Of a stretch of DNA of 25,609 nucleotides, positions 6,577 through 15,382 are shown one piece after another. This DNA comes from Verrucomicrobiota bacterium. GTDB taxonomy: Bacteria; Verrucomicrobiota; Verrucomicrobiia; Limisphaerales; UBA1100. Positions within the stretch are counted from its first letter, which is position 1. The number at the start of each line of letters is the position of its first letter. Made by a program: the position numbers and the translations under genes. The notes beneath the pieces were generated by a model. It did no database searches and was not told where the DNA came from. It saw only the letters and a program-made list of their open reading frames with translations. The stretch covers positions 1 through 25,609 of the forward strand of contig JAPKEI010000008.1 of the NCBI GenBank assembly GCA_028872685.1. Reading direction: 5' to 3'.

Positions 6577-6969
6577 ATGAAGGGCAACAAACAATCCCGC
6601 CGAGGCGCAAAGCAGCTTTTTAAGAGCTGCCAAGTCGAGGGCCAACTCGCGGAGGAGCGGGTGCGGCAGGCGGTGACGTTGGTGATTGAGAAAAAGCCGC
6701 GCGGGTATTTCGGCATTTTGCAGGAGTTGCAGCGTTTGGTGAAGCTGGATGTTTCCAGCCGCAGCGCGCGCGTGGAGAGCGCGGTGGTGTTGACGGAAGC
6801 GCAGCAGCAAAATATCCGTGAAAGCCTCGGTCGCTTGAAGGGCGGTGAGGTGACGGTTGAGTTTTCGGAGAACGCGGATCTCATCGGCGGGATGCGGGTG
6901 AAGATTGGTGATGATGTTTTTGATGGCAGCGTGAAGACGCGCTTGGCCACTTTGAGTGAAAGTTTTTAA
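6577..6969 (+). CDS. atpH: F1Fo-ATP synthase subunit delta, short form
   Basis: The C-terminal part is standard for delta (OSCP): 'SAVVLTEAQQQNIRESL', then 'ADLIGGMRVKIGDDVFDGSV' (about residues 99-118), which contacts subunit b. The whole protein is only 130 residues against about 175-180 usually. The N-terminal region before the conserved 'SARVESA' is about 70 residues instead of about 105, so part of the six-helix bundle that binds the alpha N-termini is missing. A misplaced start cannot explain this, because atpF ends only 14 bases upstream. Position between atpF and atpA supports the identity. Confidence 0.88.
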   Translation: MKGNKQSRRGAKQLFKSCQVEGQLAEERVRQAVTLVIEKKPRGYFGILQELQRLVKLDVSSRSARVESAVVLTEAQQQNIRESLGRLKGGEVTVEFSENADLIGGMRVKIGDDVFDGSVKTRLATLSESF

Positions 6970-6990
6970 TCAGTTTAACGACGAAAAATT

Positions 6991-8523
6991 ATGAGCAACC
7001 TACTGCAGGATATTGAAGCCCAAATCACCGGCGCGAAAACAGACGTGGCGCGTGAGAATGTGGGCGTGGTGCGCGAGATCGGTGATGGCGTGGCGAAGAT
7101 CGAAGGCCTCACCGGCGCGATGATGAACGAGATGCTCGACTTTGGCGGCGGCGTGATGGGCCTCGCGCTAAACCTTGAGGAAACCGAAGTGGGCGCGGTG
7201 ATTCTCGGTGACCACACCGGCATCGCTGAGGGCGATGAGGTGAAGACCACCGGCAATCTGCTGTCCGTGCCCGTGGGCAAGGCGTTGCTCGGCCGCGTGG
7301 TGGACGCGTTGGGCCGGCCGATCGACGGCAAGGGCGACATCGCCGCCGAGGCAAATTATCCTGTTGAGAAAATTGCGCCCGGCATCATCAAACGGAAGTC
7401 CGTCAGTCAGCCCATGCAAACGGGTGTGATGGCGGTGGACGCGATGATCCCGATTGGCCGCGGCCAACGCGAACTCGTGATTGGCGATCGCCAAACCGGC
7501 AAAACCGCCGTCTGCATCGACGCCATTATCAATAACGCCCGCATCAATAAAGAGGGCCTCGAAAGTGGCGACCCGAATTTTCGGCCGCTCTATTCCATTT
7601 ACGTGGCCATCGGCCAAAAGCGCGCCAACGTGGCGAAGGTCATTCAAGACCTCGAGGAAAACGGCGCGCTGGAGCACACCATCGTGGTGGCTGCCACTGC
7701 GAGCGATTCCGCGACTAATCAATTCCTCGCTCCGTTCGCAGGCGCTTCAATGGGTGAGTGGTTCATGGACAACAACATGGATGCGCTGATCGTTTTCGAT
7801 GATTTGTCCAAACACGCGGTGGCGTACCGGCAGGTTTCGTTGGTGCTCAAGCGACCGTCTGGTCGCGAGGCATATCCCGGTGATGTGTTTTATTTGCACA
7901 GCCGCTTGCTCGAACGCTCGGCGCGCCTTTCCGACGATGCTGGTGGTGGCTCGCTCACCGCGCTGCCCATCATCGAAACGCAGGCGGGCGACGTGTCCGC
8001 GTACATTCCAACCAACGTGATTTCGATCACCGACGGCCAGCTCTTTTTGGAAACTGACCTTTTTTATCAAGGCGTGCGTCCCGCCATTTCGGTGGGCCTC
8101 TCCGTGAGCCGCGTGGGATCCGCCGCGCAGATCAAAGCGATGAAGCAGGTTTCCGGCACCATCAAGCTGGATCTCGCGCAGTTCCGCGAGTTGGCGGCCT
8201 TCGCGCAATTCGGCAGCGACCTCGACAACGCCACCAAAGCCAAGCTCGAGCGCGGCAAACGCATCGTGGAAGTGTTCAAGCAACCGCAATTCAAGCCCGT
8301 GTCCGTGCCGGTGCAAGTAAGCATTTTGTGGGCGGTGCAGAACGGCCATTTCGATGACGTGGCCGTGGAGGATATGGAAGCCACCCAAGACGCCCTCACC
8401 GCCTATTTGCAAGATCGTAAAGCGGATCTGCTGAACAAAATCACCGTCGAAGGCAAACTTGATGACGCCCTCGAGGCCGACCTCAAATCCGCCATAGAAG
8501 ATTTTAAATCGGCGAATAAGTAA
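6991..8523 (+). CDS. atpA: F1Fo-ATP synthase subunit alpha
   Basis: This 510-residue non-catalytic nucleotide-binding subunit of F1 has its P-loop, GDRQTGKT, at residues 165-172. The family motif 'PAISVGLSVSRVGSAAQ' includes the arginine finger R374, which reaches into the catalytic beta site. A stretch after the P-loop helix (about residues 185-200, 'NKEGLESGDPNFRPLY') is longer than in E. coli, similar in place to the insertion seen in mitochondrial and alphaproteobacterial alpha. The gene is full length. Confidence 0.98.
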   Translation: MSNLLQDIEAQITGAKTDVARENVGVVREIGDGVAKIEGLTGAMMNEMLDFGGGVMGLALNLEETEVGAVILGDHTGIAEGDEVKTTGNLLSVPVGKALLGRVVDALGRPIDGKGDIAAEANYPVEKIAPGIIKRKSVSQPMQTGVMAVDAMIPIGRGQRELVIGDRQTGKTAVCIDAIINNARINKEGLESGDPNFRPLYSIYVAIGQKRANVAKVIQDLEENGALEHTIVVAATASDSATNQFLAPFAGASMGEWFMDNNMDALIVFDDLSKHAVAYRQVSLVLKRPSGREAYPGDVFYLHSRLLERSARLSDDAGGGSLTALPIIETQAGDVSAYIPTNVISITDGQLFLETDLFYQGVRPAISVGLSVSRVGSAAQIKAMKQVSGTIKLDLAQFRELAAFAQFGSDLDNATKAKLERGKRIVEVFKQPQFKPVSVPVQVSILWAVQNGHFDDVAVEDMEATQDALTAYLQDRKADLLNKITVEGKLDDALEADLKSAIEDFKSANK

Positions 8524-8530
8524 CGACTCA

Positions 8531-9415
8531 ATGCCCAGCACCCGTGACATCCGGCGGCGGATAACGTCCGTCAAGAAAACCGCGCAGATTACCAATGCGA
8601 TGTCGATGGTGGCGCAGGCCAAGATGGCGCGGGCGCAGCAGGCGGCGATTGCCGGCCGGCCGTACGCGGAGTTGATGAATAGAATGCTCGGCGAGGTAGT
8701 GACGCACGCGGGCGATTTCGAGCATCCGCTTATGGAAACCCGCGGCGGCGAGCGGCGCGCGCTGATTCTCGTGACCACCGACAAGGGAATGTGCGGCGCG
8801 GTGAACACTAACCTGCTGCGGCTGGTGAGTGATGAATTTATCAAGGACGACACGCGCGTGGTTTCTGCCGGTCGCAAAGGCGCGCAGCACGCCACGCGTG
8901 CCGGCTGGGATTTGGCGGCGGAATTTTCCTATGCGGACCGGCCGACGTTTGCCGAGGCGCGGGTGATCACGAAGATGGCGATTGACCTTTTCGAAAGCGG
9001 CGAGGTGGATCACGTTGACATCGCCTTCTCGAATTTTATTAACACCATTTTGCAAAAGCCCGAGGTGCAAACGCTGCTGCCGATCACAGAAATCAAGGGC
9101 GTGAGCGCCGGCGTGGAGGGCGAGGAAATGTCCGCCGAGTTGCCGGGTGGCACCACGGAATTTCTTTTTGAACCTTCGGCAGGCGGTGTGCTCGGTGAAT
9201 TGCTTCCGCACTATTTGAATTTTCAAGTGCACCAGATTTTGCTCGAAGCCAAGGCGAGTGAGTTCAGTTCCAAGATGGTGGCGATGAAAAACGCGACCGA
9301 TAACGCGAATAATCTCATCAAAGATCTCACGCTTACTTTCAACAAGATGCGTCAGGCGGCAATTACCAATGAGCTGTTGGAAATCACCACCGCCCAGATG
9401 GCCCTCGGCAATTAA
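8531..9415 (+). CDS. atpG: F1Fo-ATP synthase subunit gamma
   Basis: This 294-residue central-stalk subunit couples c-ring rotation to F1. The N-terminal helix starts 'STRDIRRRITSVKKTAQIT' and the C-terminal helix ends 'NKMRQAAITNELLEITTAQ'; together they would form the rotor coiled coil. The central Rossmann-like part contains 'TTDKGMCGAVNTNLLR'. Length is normal. It begins 7 bases after the atpA stop and ends 32 bases before atpD, without an obvious ribosome-binding site. Confidence 0.97.
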   Translation: MPSTRDIRRRITSVKKTAQITNAMSMVAQAKMARAQQAAIAGRPYAELMNRMLGEVVTHAGDFEHPLMETRGGERRALILVTTDKGMCGAVNTNLLRLVSDEFIKDDTRVVSAGRKGAQHATRAGWDLAAEFSYADRPTFAEARVITKMAIDLFESGEVDHVDIAFSNFINTILQKPEVQTLLPITEIKGVSAGVEGEEMSAELPGGTTEFLFEPSAGGVLGELLPHYLNFQVHQILLEAKASEFSSKMVAMKNATDNANNLIKDLTLTFNKMRQAAITNELLEITTAQMALGN

Positions 9416-9447
9416 CGGAAATAAATTTTTAACCAGAGAATTACGAA

Positions 9448-10917
9448 ATGAATAAAGGCAAGATTGTACAAATTATTGGACCGGTGGTGGACGCGGAGTT
9501 CACCGACAGCCTGCCCGCCATTTACAACGCGCTCACCGTCGAGTTTGAGGCGAGTGGCGAGACCACCAAGCTGACGCTCGAGGTGCAACAGCACTTGGGC
9601 GACAACTGGGTGCGCGCCGTGGCGATGAGCTCCACCGAGGGGCTCAAGCGCGGGATGGAACTCACCGACGTGGGCGCACCCATCAGAATGCCCGTCGGCG
9701 AGGCCGTGATGGGTCGCGTGTTCAACGTGACCGGCGAGGCAGTGGACGAACAGGGCCCAGTGGAGACGGCCAAGGATTCGGACGGCAAAGACATTTTCAA
9801 TCCCATTCACCGCGCGGCGCCGCTGCTCACCGAGCAATCTACTTCCCAACAAGTGCTCACCACGGGCATCAAGGTCATCGATTTGATTTGCCCATTCCTC
9901 AAGGGCGGCAAGGTCGGCGCGTTCGGCGGCGCCGGCGTGGGCAAGACGGTGATCATTATGGAGCTGATCAATAACATCGCGAAGCTGCATGGCGGCATTT
10001 CGATGTTTGCCGGCGTGGGCGAACGCACGCGCGAGGGCAATGATCTTTACAACGAAATGATTGAGGCCGATGTCATCAAAACCGAGAAGGATGAGAACGG
10101 TCACACGAAATATAATGAGCGCGGTTTGCCGGTGCTCGCGCCCGGTTCACGGATTGGGCTGGTGTACGGCCAAATGAACGAACCACCCGGCGCGCGTTTG
10201 CGCGTGGCGCTTTCGGCACTGGCGGTGACAGAATATTTCCGTGACGAAAAAAATCAGGACGTACTGCTGTTCGTGGACAACATTTTCCGCTTCAGCCAAG
10301 CGGGTTCTGAGGTGAGCGCGCTGCTCGGTCGCACGCCGTCGGCCGTGGGTTATCAGCCTACGCTTGCCGCCGAGATGGGCGATTTGCAGGAACGCATTAC
10401 CTCCACGAAGAAAGGTTCCATCACCTCCTTCCAGGCGGTTTACGTGCCGGCGGATGATTTGACTGACCCTGCACCCGCCACGACCTTTGCTCACTTGGAC
10501 GCCACCATCGTCCTCGAGCGTTCCATCGCCGAGCTGGGCATTTATCCTGCCGTGGATCCGCTGGCCTCGACTTCGCTGGCGCTCACTGCGGACATCGTGG
10601 GTGACGAGCACTACCGCGTTGCGCGCGGCGTGCAGGCGATGTTGCAACGCTACAAGGAATTGCAGGACATCATCGCGATTCTCGGAATGGACGAGCTTTC
10701 GCCGGAAGATAAACAAACCGTGCTCCGCGCGCGTAAAATTCAACGATTCCTTTCGCAGCCCTTCACTGTGGCGGAAGTGTTCACTGGCACATCTGGCAAA
10801 CAGGTGGACGTGGCGGATACCGTCAAAGGCTTCGCGGAAATTCTTGATGGCACACACGACGACGTGCCGGAGAGCAATTTCTATATGAAGGGCGGCATCG
10901 ACGAAATTCAGGACTAA
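9448..10917 (+). CDS. atpD: F1Fo-ATP synthase subunit beta
   Basis: This 489-residue catalytic subunit of F1 has its P-loop, GGAGVGKT, at residues 160-167 and the catalytic glutamate in GERTREGND (E192). 'LLFVDNIFRFSQAGSEVSALLGR' matches the Walker B region and what follows it. It is about 30 residues longer than the E. coli subunit. Much of the extra length is an insertion at about residues 209-232 between 'NDLYNEMIEADV' and 'LVYGQMNEPPGAR'. No frameshift is seen. The epsilon gene follows after 6 bases. Confidence 0.98.
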   Translation: MNKGKIVQIIGPVVDAEFTDSLPAIYNALTVEFEASGETTKLTLEVQQHLGDNWVRAVAMSSTEGLKRGMELTDVGAPIRMPVGEAVMGRVFNVTGEAVDEQGPVETAKDSDGKDIFNPIHRAAPLLTEQSTSQQVLTTGIKVIDLICPFLKGGKVGAFGGAGVGKTVIIMELINNIAKLHGGISMFAGVGERTREGNDLYNEMIEADVIKTEKDENGHTKYNERGLPVLAPGSRIGLVYGQMNEPPGARLRVALSALAVTEYFRDEKNQDVLLFVDNIFRFSQAGSEVSALLGRTPSAVGYQPTLAAEMGDLQERITSTKKGSITSFQAVYVPADDLTDPAPATTFAHLDATIVLERSIAELGIYPAVDPLASTSLALTADIVGDEHYRVARGVQAMLQRYKELQDIIAILGMDELSPEDKQTVLRARKIQRFLSQPFTVAEVFTGTSGKQVDVADTVKGFAEILDGTHDDVPESNFYMKGGIDEIQD

Positions 10918-10923
10918 CAACGC

Positions 10924-11337
10924 ATGGCGGACACGCTCAAACTTGAAATCGTTACCCCGGAGTCAGTCATTTACTCCGAGGACGTGGAAATGGTCACCCT
11001 CCCCGGCAGTGAGGGCGAGACGGGTATTTACCGGAATCACGTTCCGTTGATGACCAAAGTGCAAGCCGGCGAACTCGTCGTCAAACGCGGCGGCGCGGAA
11101 GAAATTTTGGCCGTCGGCGAAGGCTTCGCCGAAATCACCGGCGATCACGTCGCCATCCTCACTGATAACGCCATCGACAGCGCCAATGTGGACGAAGCCG
11201 CCGCTGAAGAAGCCAAAGCCAAAGCCGAGCAACGACTCGAAGAAGGCGGGGATATGACCGAAGACGAAGCGAAGGCATTGAACCAAGCCATCCTTTTTTC
11301 TGCCGCCCAACTCAAGGCGAAGCGTTCAAGACGATAA
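10924..11337 (+). CDS. atpC: F1Fo-ATP synthase subunit epsilon
   Basis: This 137-residue subunit completes the central stalk. The N-terminal beta-sandwich is typical: 'LKLEIVTPESVIYSEDVEMV', 'LPGSEGETGIYRNHVPLM' and 'GEGFAEITGDHVAILTD'. A C-terminal two-helix region rich in Ala/Glu (about residues 88-135) follows and in other bacteria can inhibit ATP hydrolysis. It is the last gene of the operon. Its stop codon is the first part of a hairpin shared with the convergent DUF4340 gene, whose stop lies only a few bases away. Confidence 0.95.
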   Translation: MADTLKLEIVTPESVIYSEDVEMVTLPGSEGETGIYRNHVPLMTKVQAGELVVKRGGAEEILAVGEGFAEITGDHVAILTDNAIDSANVDEAAAEEAKAKAEQRLEEGGDMTEDEAKALNQAILFSAAQLKAKRSRR

Positions 11338-11364
11338 GCCGACTAACGCGTTTGCGTTAGCTTA
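11335..11364. terminator. Hairpin between convergent atpC and DUF4340 genes
   Basis: CTAACGC (11343-11349), loop GTTT, GCGTTAG (11354-11360) is a perfect 7-bp stem. A further TAAG/CTTA pair (11335-11338 with 11361-11364) extends it, with a 4-base bulge. The structure includes the atpC stop (TAA, 11335-11337) and the DUF4340 stop (complement of 11343-11345). There is no long T-run on either side, so a bidirectional terminator is plausible but not certain. Confidence 0.4.
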
Positions 11365-13148
11365 AACAGGTCGAACACTGAATCCTCGTAAATTTCTACG
11401 GGGAATTCAAACACCACCGGCTCCTGTTTCAGTGGATCCGTGGCCATTGCGTACGGATTACGGCGGGTGGAGCGTCGACCGAATTCCAGTTTGCGTTCGA
11501 TGGTTTTTCCATCGCGCCGCAGTTGCAGAGTTAGTGATTTTTTCTCCTCAAGAATCCCATACACCCCGCGCTTGTCATCGCCGCGAGCGGTCCAGTCCCG
11601 GGCTTGGAACTGCCCGAGTTGATTAAGGGTCACATTGATTTCACCCGTTTCCTTTGCTGAAAGTTGCCGCCCCGGTTGCGTCCATTGGCCGACGTTGTTG
11701 CGTTCCAGCGTGGCGACTTTGTCGCCGAGGGTCACGGTGAACTTCGCCACGTCCTTGCCTGCGAATTGCCACAGACGCCGGTCACGCATCTGGTATGACC
11801 ACGAAGGCAAGCGCTGCCGGTCTGCGCGGGCCACGGTGTAGGCGGTATCCTCATCGTGCCGGCGCGCGTAGAGTTGCTCACTGTTGTTCACGGTCGCGCC
11901 GAATAAAATTTTCGAGCGCACCGTGTTCGTGCCGCCGAAATTGCGCAGGGTAAAACTGGCGCTTGGCTGGGCAAGTCCGTATTCGCCGAAGTTAGCCACC
12001 ACTTCCGCGGCGCGATTCACGGCCTGAAGTTGGCCGAGATTTTTCATTAACTCAAACACTAGCTCCTGATCCGCCGGCAACGGCGCAGGCGCGGTGAGGC
12101 TCCAAATGCCGTTGGTATTTTGGGAAAGGGTGAAGGATTCGTTGGCCGTTACCTCGATGTGGGCGAGGTTGCTGGGCACAAATCGGCTGGCCAGATGCCG
12201 GTCGCAAAACGCCCAGTCCTTTGCGCGCAAAGGCTCCAGCTCGGCGCGCGCGACGATGACCACGTTGGATTGATTCATCAGCCGCGCGTATAGCAGCCCT
12301 GGTTGGTTGGTGGGGCTGTGGCCAAACTGCACCCACGCCAGACGGTTGGTGCCCTGCCGCAGCTCGAGCTCCGCCGTGGGCGGGCGCAGGCCGAATGCCT
12401 CGAGTTGGGTCGCGTGTTGATCGGGAACAAAATGTTGCACTTCCCAGTGCCACAAACGGGCGAGCACGAGCTCGATGTATTCGCGGTTGCCGCGCTTTAC
12501 CGGTTTGGGTTGGGTGATGCTCCAGACTTGATTGGTGGCCGGGCGATTGAGCGTCATGCGCAGCGGACCGTTGCGGATGGTCACGGTGTCCACCGCCGCT
12601 TCGCGTTGGCCGAGATGAAACACTTTGCGATCACGCCACACGTGGTTTCCCGGCGGGAAATGTCTCAGGAATTGTTCAGGCAAAACGAACACGCCATCGT
12701 TGCCCGGGGCTTGCGCATAATACGATTTGCTCAACAACACTTCGCTGCCGACCCTCAGCTCTAAAGGTTCGCCGCCATCGCGCTCGAGGCGCAAAATCAC
12801 CCTGGGCTTGGCCAGTTCGAAATCGGATAAATGGCTCACTTCTCCCGGCTTCAAATAATCGGTGGCGCGCAATTCAGCGCAGTCCTCCAGCAACGCCATC
12901 ACCGGTGCGGCCTGTGCGGGATAGGGCGATGGATCGGTGAATCGCCATTGGCCCGAAGTTTGTTCAAGCCGGAACGTGTTTGTTCCTAAATAGGTAATCT
13001 GCACCGCGCGAATATCGGCGGGCTTGAACGCCGCCCACAACATCGGCACCTCGGAGGGCTCTGGCTCGGGCTGGTGTTCGAAGGCCCAAATGTAGCCGAG
13101 CACCACCCCCACCGCGCCGAGCAGCCAAATTGTTTGTTTCGTAATCAT
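11343..13148 (-). CDS. DUF4340 domain protein, Gld-type ABC transporter partner
   Basis: This protein of about 601 residues has one N-terminal membrane helix ('TIWLLGAVGVVLGYIWAF') followed by a large non-cytoplasmic part. That part contains the repeated beta-rich units of DUF4340: 'RLEQTSGQWRFTDPSPYPA', 'VWSITQPKPVKRGNREY' and 'IWSLTAPAPLPADQELV' read alike. DUF4340 proteins commonly follow GldG-like genes and are of unknown function. I place the start at the ATG at 13148, where the N-terminus becomes MITKQTIWLL. A longer in-frame start at 13178 would overlap the GldG gene by 22 bases and add ten residues before the helix. It is the last gene of the five-gene minus-strand block. Confidence 0.8.
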   Translation of the reverse strand: MITKQTIWLLGAVGVVLGYIWAFEHQPEPEPSEVPMLWAAFKPADIRAVQITYLGTNTFRLEQTSGQWRFTDPSPYPAQAAPVMALLEDCAELRATDYLKPGEVSHLSDFELAKPRVILRLERDGGEPLELRVGSEVLLSKSYYAQAPGNDGVFVLPEQFLRHFPPGNHVWRDRKVFHLGQREAAVDTVTIRNGPLRMTLNRPATNQVWSITQPKPVKRGNREYIELVLARLWHWEVQHFVPDQHATQLEAFGLRPPTAELELRQGTNRLAWVQFGHSPTNQPGLLYARLMNQSNVVIVARAELEPLRAKDWAFCDRHLASRFVPSNLAHIEVTANESFTLSQNTNGIWSLTAPAPLPADQELVFELMKNLGQLQAVNRAAEVVANFGEYGLAQPSASFTLRNFGGTNTVRSKILFGATVNNSEQLYARRHDEDTAYTVARADRQRLPSWSYQMRDRRLWQFAGKDVAKFTVTLGDKVATLERNNVGQWTQPGRQLSAKETGEINVTLNQLGQFQARDWTARGDDKRGVYGILEEKKSLTLQLRRDGKTIERKLEFGRRSTRRNPYAMATDPLKQEPVVFEFPVEIYEDSVFDLFKLTQTR

Positions 13149-13156
13149 CTGTTCAT

Positions 13157-14629
13157 TCAGGCCCGCCGCCGCAGCCACACCATCGCGCCCAGCGACAGCG
13201 TGCCGACCGGCAGAATGAGGAGCAGCAGCGCGAACATCCGGTGCTTTTGCGGTTTGGTATATTCAAATCGATACTCGCGAATGGGCTTGGGCCCTATGCC
13301 TTTGAGCAGCGCGGCGCGGTTAAGCAGCCAGTTGATGCTGTGCCACGCAAACTCGCGGTTGGCGTCTGTGTCGATGCGGTCATTGCGCAGAAAGGCGGCA
13401 TCACCCACCACTATCATCCGCGTGAGCCGCGTGGCATTCTCGGCTTGCACGCCGGGGATGGCTCCCTTCTCTACCGCCACGGCCACGGATAAGGAACCTT
13501 CGCGGGTCACTCGCGGCGGGCCTTGGGTGCTGGTATCCCGCGCTTTGGCTTCGGGGCCGGTGACCATCAGCGTCGTGGTCTGCGTACCTTCCGCGGCCAG
13601 AGCGCTCTGGGTGTTGGCCTCCACGCCGCGCGGCATCAAGAGTCGCACGGACAGCTCGCCTTTTTGCAGTGCGCGCACGGAGGGATGCGGCATGAATTGG
13701 CGCACTCGCAAGGTGCTGTCGCCCAGCGTGTTTTCAGGATCGAAGATCACATCGTCGTGCGCTGTCACCGCCCAGCGTTCGAGCAAATTTTTCAACCCCG
13801 CGAGTGAATTCCGATTTAGCAGCACCAGCATCCGTCCGCCATTTTGCAAATACCGCTCCAGCTTGCGAATTTCCGTGGGATCGATTTTCGTGACGGGGCC
13901 GGCTAACACCAGCAAACGGCAAGCGGTGGGGATGTCCGTGTCGCGGTTGAGCTGAATCGTCGAAGTCACCGCGCCGAGGTCGGTGAGCAGGCGCAGGCAT
14001 TTGGTGTAGCCGGCACTGCCGGTGTTGGTGGGGCTGTGTTCGCCGTGACCGGTGAGGAAAAACACACGCGGCATCACCGGATTGGACACCGCATTGATGG
14101 CGGAAGTGAAATGCAGCTCGCCAAGAAACGCCGTGCGCTTGAATACCAGCTCACCTTTTGCCGTGCGACTGGCGTCCATTTTAGTGAGCTGCCCGTGCGT
14201 GACGATCTGCATTCGTTGGTTAGCTTCGAAGATAATCAGGTTGCGCGCCTGCGCCGGCAGTCGGCAGCGGCGGATGACTTCCCGCGCGCGCGCTGGTTCG
14301 CGTAGGGGATTTACTGCCGTGAAGCGTACTAGCGGATTGGCGTGCTGATATTTTTTCAACAGCTCCAGCACCAGCACGCGCGAGGATTCTTCCTCATCGT
14401 AAAACACCGTCACGTTCACCTCACTATCCAGCTGCCGCAGCATCAGCTCCGTGCGCGAGGAAAACTCGAGGTCAATATTTTCCGCCACCGATGCCCGTGT
14501 GTAATGCCGATACGAAAGATAATTGGCCATCGCCGCCAGCGCCAACACCGAGAGCACCGCCAGCGCGCAGTTCACCCAACCACCCCAACGGCGACCGGTC
14601 GAGTAACTTTCATTTCCGGGGGTGCTCAT
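13157..14629 (-). CDS. gldG: GldG-like ABC transporter auxiliary protein
   Basis: The 490-residue protein has an N-terminal membrane helix (about residues 18-38), a long extracytoplasmic region, and a C-terminal membrane helix (about 463-486, 'MFALLLLILPVGTLSLGAMV'). The region after the first helix ('LMLRQLDSEVNVTVFYDEE', 'VFFLTGHGEHSP', 'GGRMLVLLNRNSLAGL') matches the ABC_transp_aux domain (PF09822) of GldG. In Bacteroidota, GldA, GldF and GldG form an ABC transporter needed for gliding in some species. Outside that phylum such clusters are frequent without known gliding. Its ATG directly abuts the permease stop. The symbol is by homology class only. Confidence 0.85.
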   Translation of the reverse strand: MSTPGNESYSTGRRWGGWVNCALAVLSVLALAAMANYLSYRHYTRASVAENIDLEFSSRTELMLRQLDSEVNVTVFYDEEESSRVLVLELLKKYQHANPLVRFTAVNPLREPARAREVIRRCRLPAQARNLIIFEANQRMQIVTHGQLTKMDASRTAKGELVFKRTAFLGELHFTSAINAVSNPVMPRVFFLTGHGEHSPTNTGSAGYTKCLRLLTDLGAVTSTIQLNRDTDIPTACRLLVLAGPVTKIDPTEIRKLERYLQNGGRMLVLLNRNSLAGLKNLLERWAVTAHDDVIFDPENTLGDSTLRVRQFMPHPSVRALQKGELSVRLLMPRGVEANTQSALAAEGTQTTTLMVTGPEAKARDTSTQGPPRVTREGSLSVAVAVEKGAIPGVQAENATRLTRMIVVGDAAFLRNDRIDTDANREFAWHSINWLLNRAALLKGIGPKPIREYRFEYTKPQKHRMFALLLLILPVGTLSLGAMVWLRRRA

Positions 14630-15382
14630 TTATTTCCAGCGTCGGCTTCCAATGGTTTGGCAGGTGAGAAACAAAAACACCGCCGTGAGGCTCAGGTAAA
14701 AAACGATATGCCGCGAATCAATGATGCCTGACGAAAAATCCTTCATATGTTCCAGCACCGAAATGTATCGCAGTGCGGCATAAAGCGGTGTGTCCGTTGG
14801 AGGGCTGATTTCTCCCAGCAGTCCCACCATAAAAATCCCTGTACCCAGCGTGAAGCTCGCCATCGCGGCGACGATTTGGCTGCGCGTGAGGCTCGAGGCA
14901 AAGCACCCCAGCGCCATAAAAAATGAACCGATCAGCGCGATGCCGAGAAACGTGCTCGCAACCGGTCCGGCATCCACCTCCGGAAACACCGCCGCGTAGT
15001 GCTTGAGAATGAACGGAAACGCCGCCATCGGCAAAAACGTCAGCAAATAAAATCCAAACGCCCCGCTGAATTTTGCCAGCACCACCTGCAGATCGCTCAC
15101 CGGCGTAGTCATCAGCGTCTCAAACGTGCCGGTGGATTTTTCGCGCGCGAACGTGCGCATCGTAATCACCGGCGTCACCAACAGCAGCACCAGCCAAAAC
15201 AAACCCGTGCTCGGAAATTTTTCCGTAATCGGCAAATCAAAGGGCTGGTTGTTCAATGCATCCACGATGAGCAACAAACTCAGCCCCAGCAAAAACTGCA
15301 CGCCCGCCAAAATCACATAGCCCCGGAAAGACAAAAAATGCCCGGCCAACTCTCGGCGCGTAAGAGTGATGAACGTGCCCAT
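14630..15382 (-). CDS. gldF: ABC transporter permease, GldF-like
   Basis: This 250-residue integral membrane protein has about six helices (roughly 14-42, 57-77, 107-128, 141-164, 168-190 and 224-243). The start 'TLTRRELAGHFLSFRGYVIL' and the segment 'TMRTFAREKSTGTFETLMTTPVSDLQ' are characteristic of ABC-2 permeases of the GldF/NosY type. Its start codon shares one base with the stop of the ATPase gene (TGATG at 15380-15384). Its own stop abuts the ATG of the GldG-like gene, so all three are translationally coupled. The cargo is unknown. Confidence 0.88.
   Translation of the reverse strand: MGTFITLTRRELAGHFLSFRGYVILAGVQFLLGLSLLLIVDALNNQPFDLPITEKFPSTGLFWLVLLLVTPVITMRTFAREKSTGTFETLMTTPVSDLQVVLAKFSGAFGFYLLTFLPMAAFPFILKHYAAVFPEVDAGPVASTFLGIALIGSFFMALGCFASSLTRSQIVAAMASFTLGTGIFMVGLLGEISPPTDTPLYAALRYISVLEHMKDFSSGIIDSRHIVFYLSLTAVFLFLTCQTIGSRRWK

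Noticed and set aside
7747..8895. 382-codon open frame on the minus strand inside atpA/atpG
   Set aside because: It lies antisense to two highly conserved ATP synthase genes; its translation is Arg/His-rich with no recognisable domain, as expected of a frame opened by GC-biased codons.
9412..10920. Two long minus-strand frames (230 and 257 codons) inside atpD
   Set aside because: Both are complementary to the catalytic beta gene and have biased composition without motifs.
13074..13955. 293-codon plus-strand frame opposite the GldG-like gene
   Set aside because: It is antisense to a gene with clear domain and operon context, and its own product has no recognisable feature.
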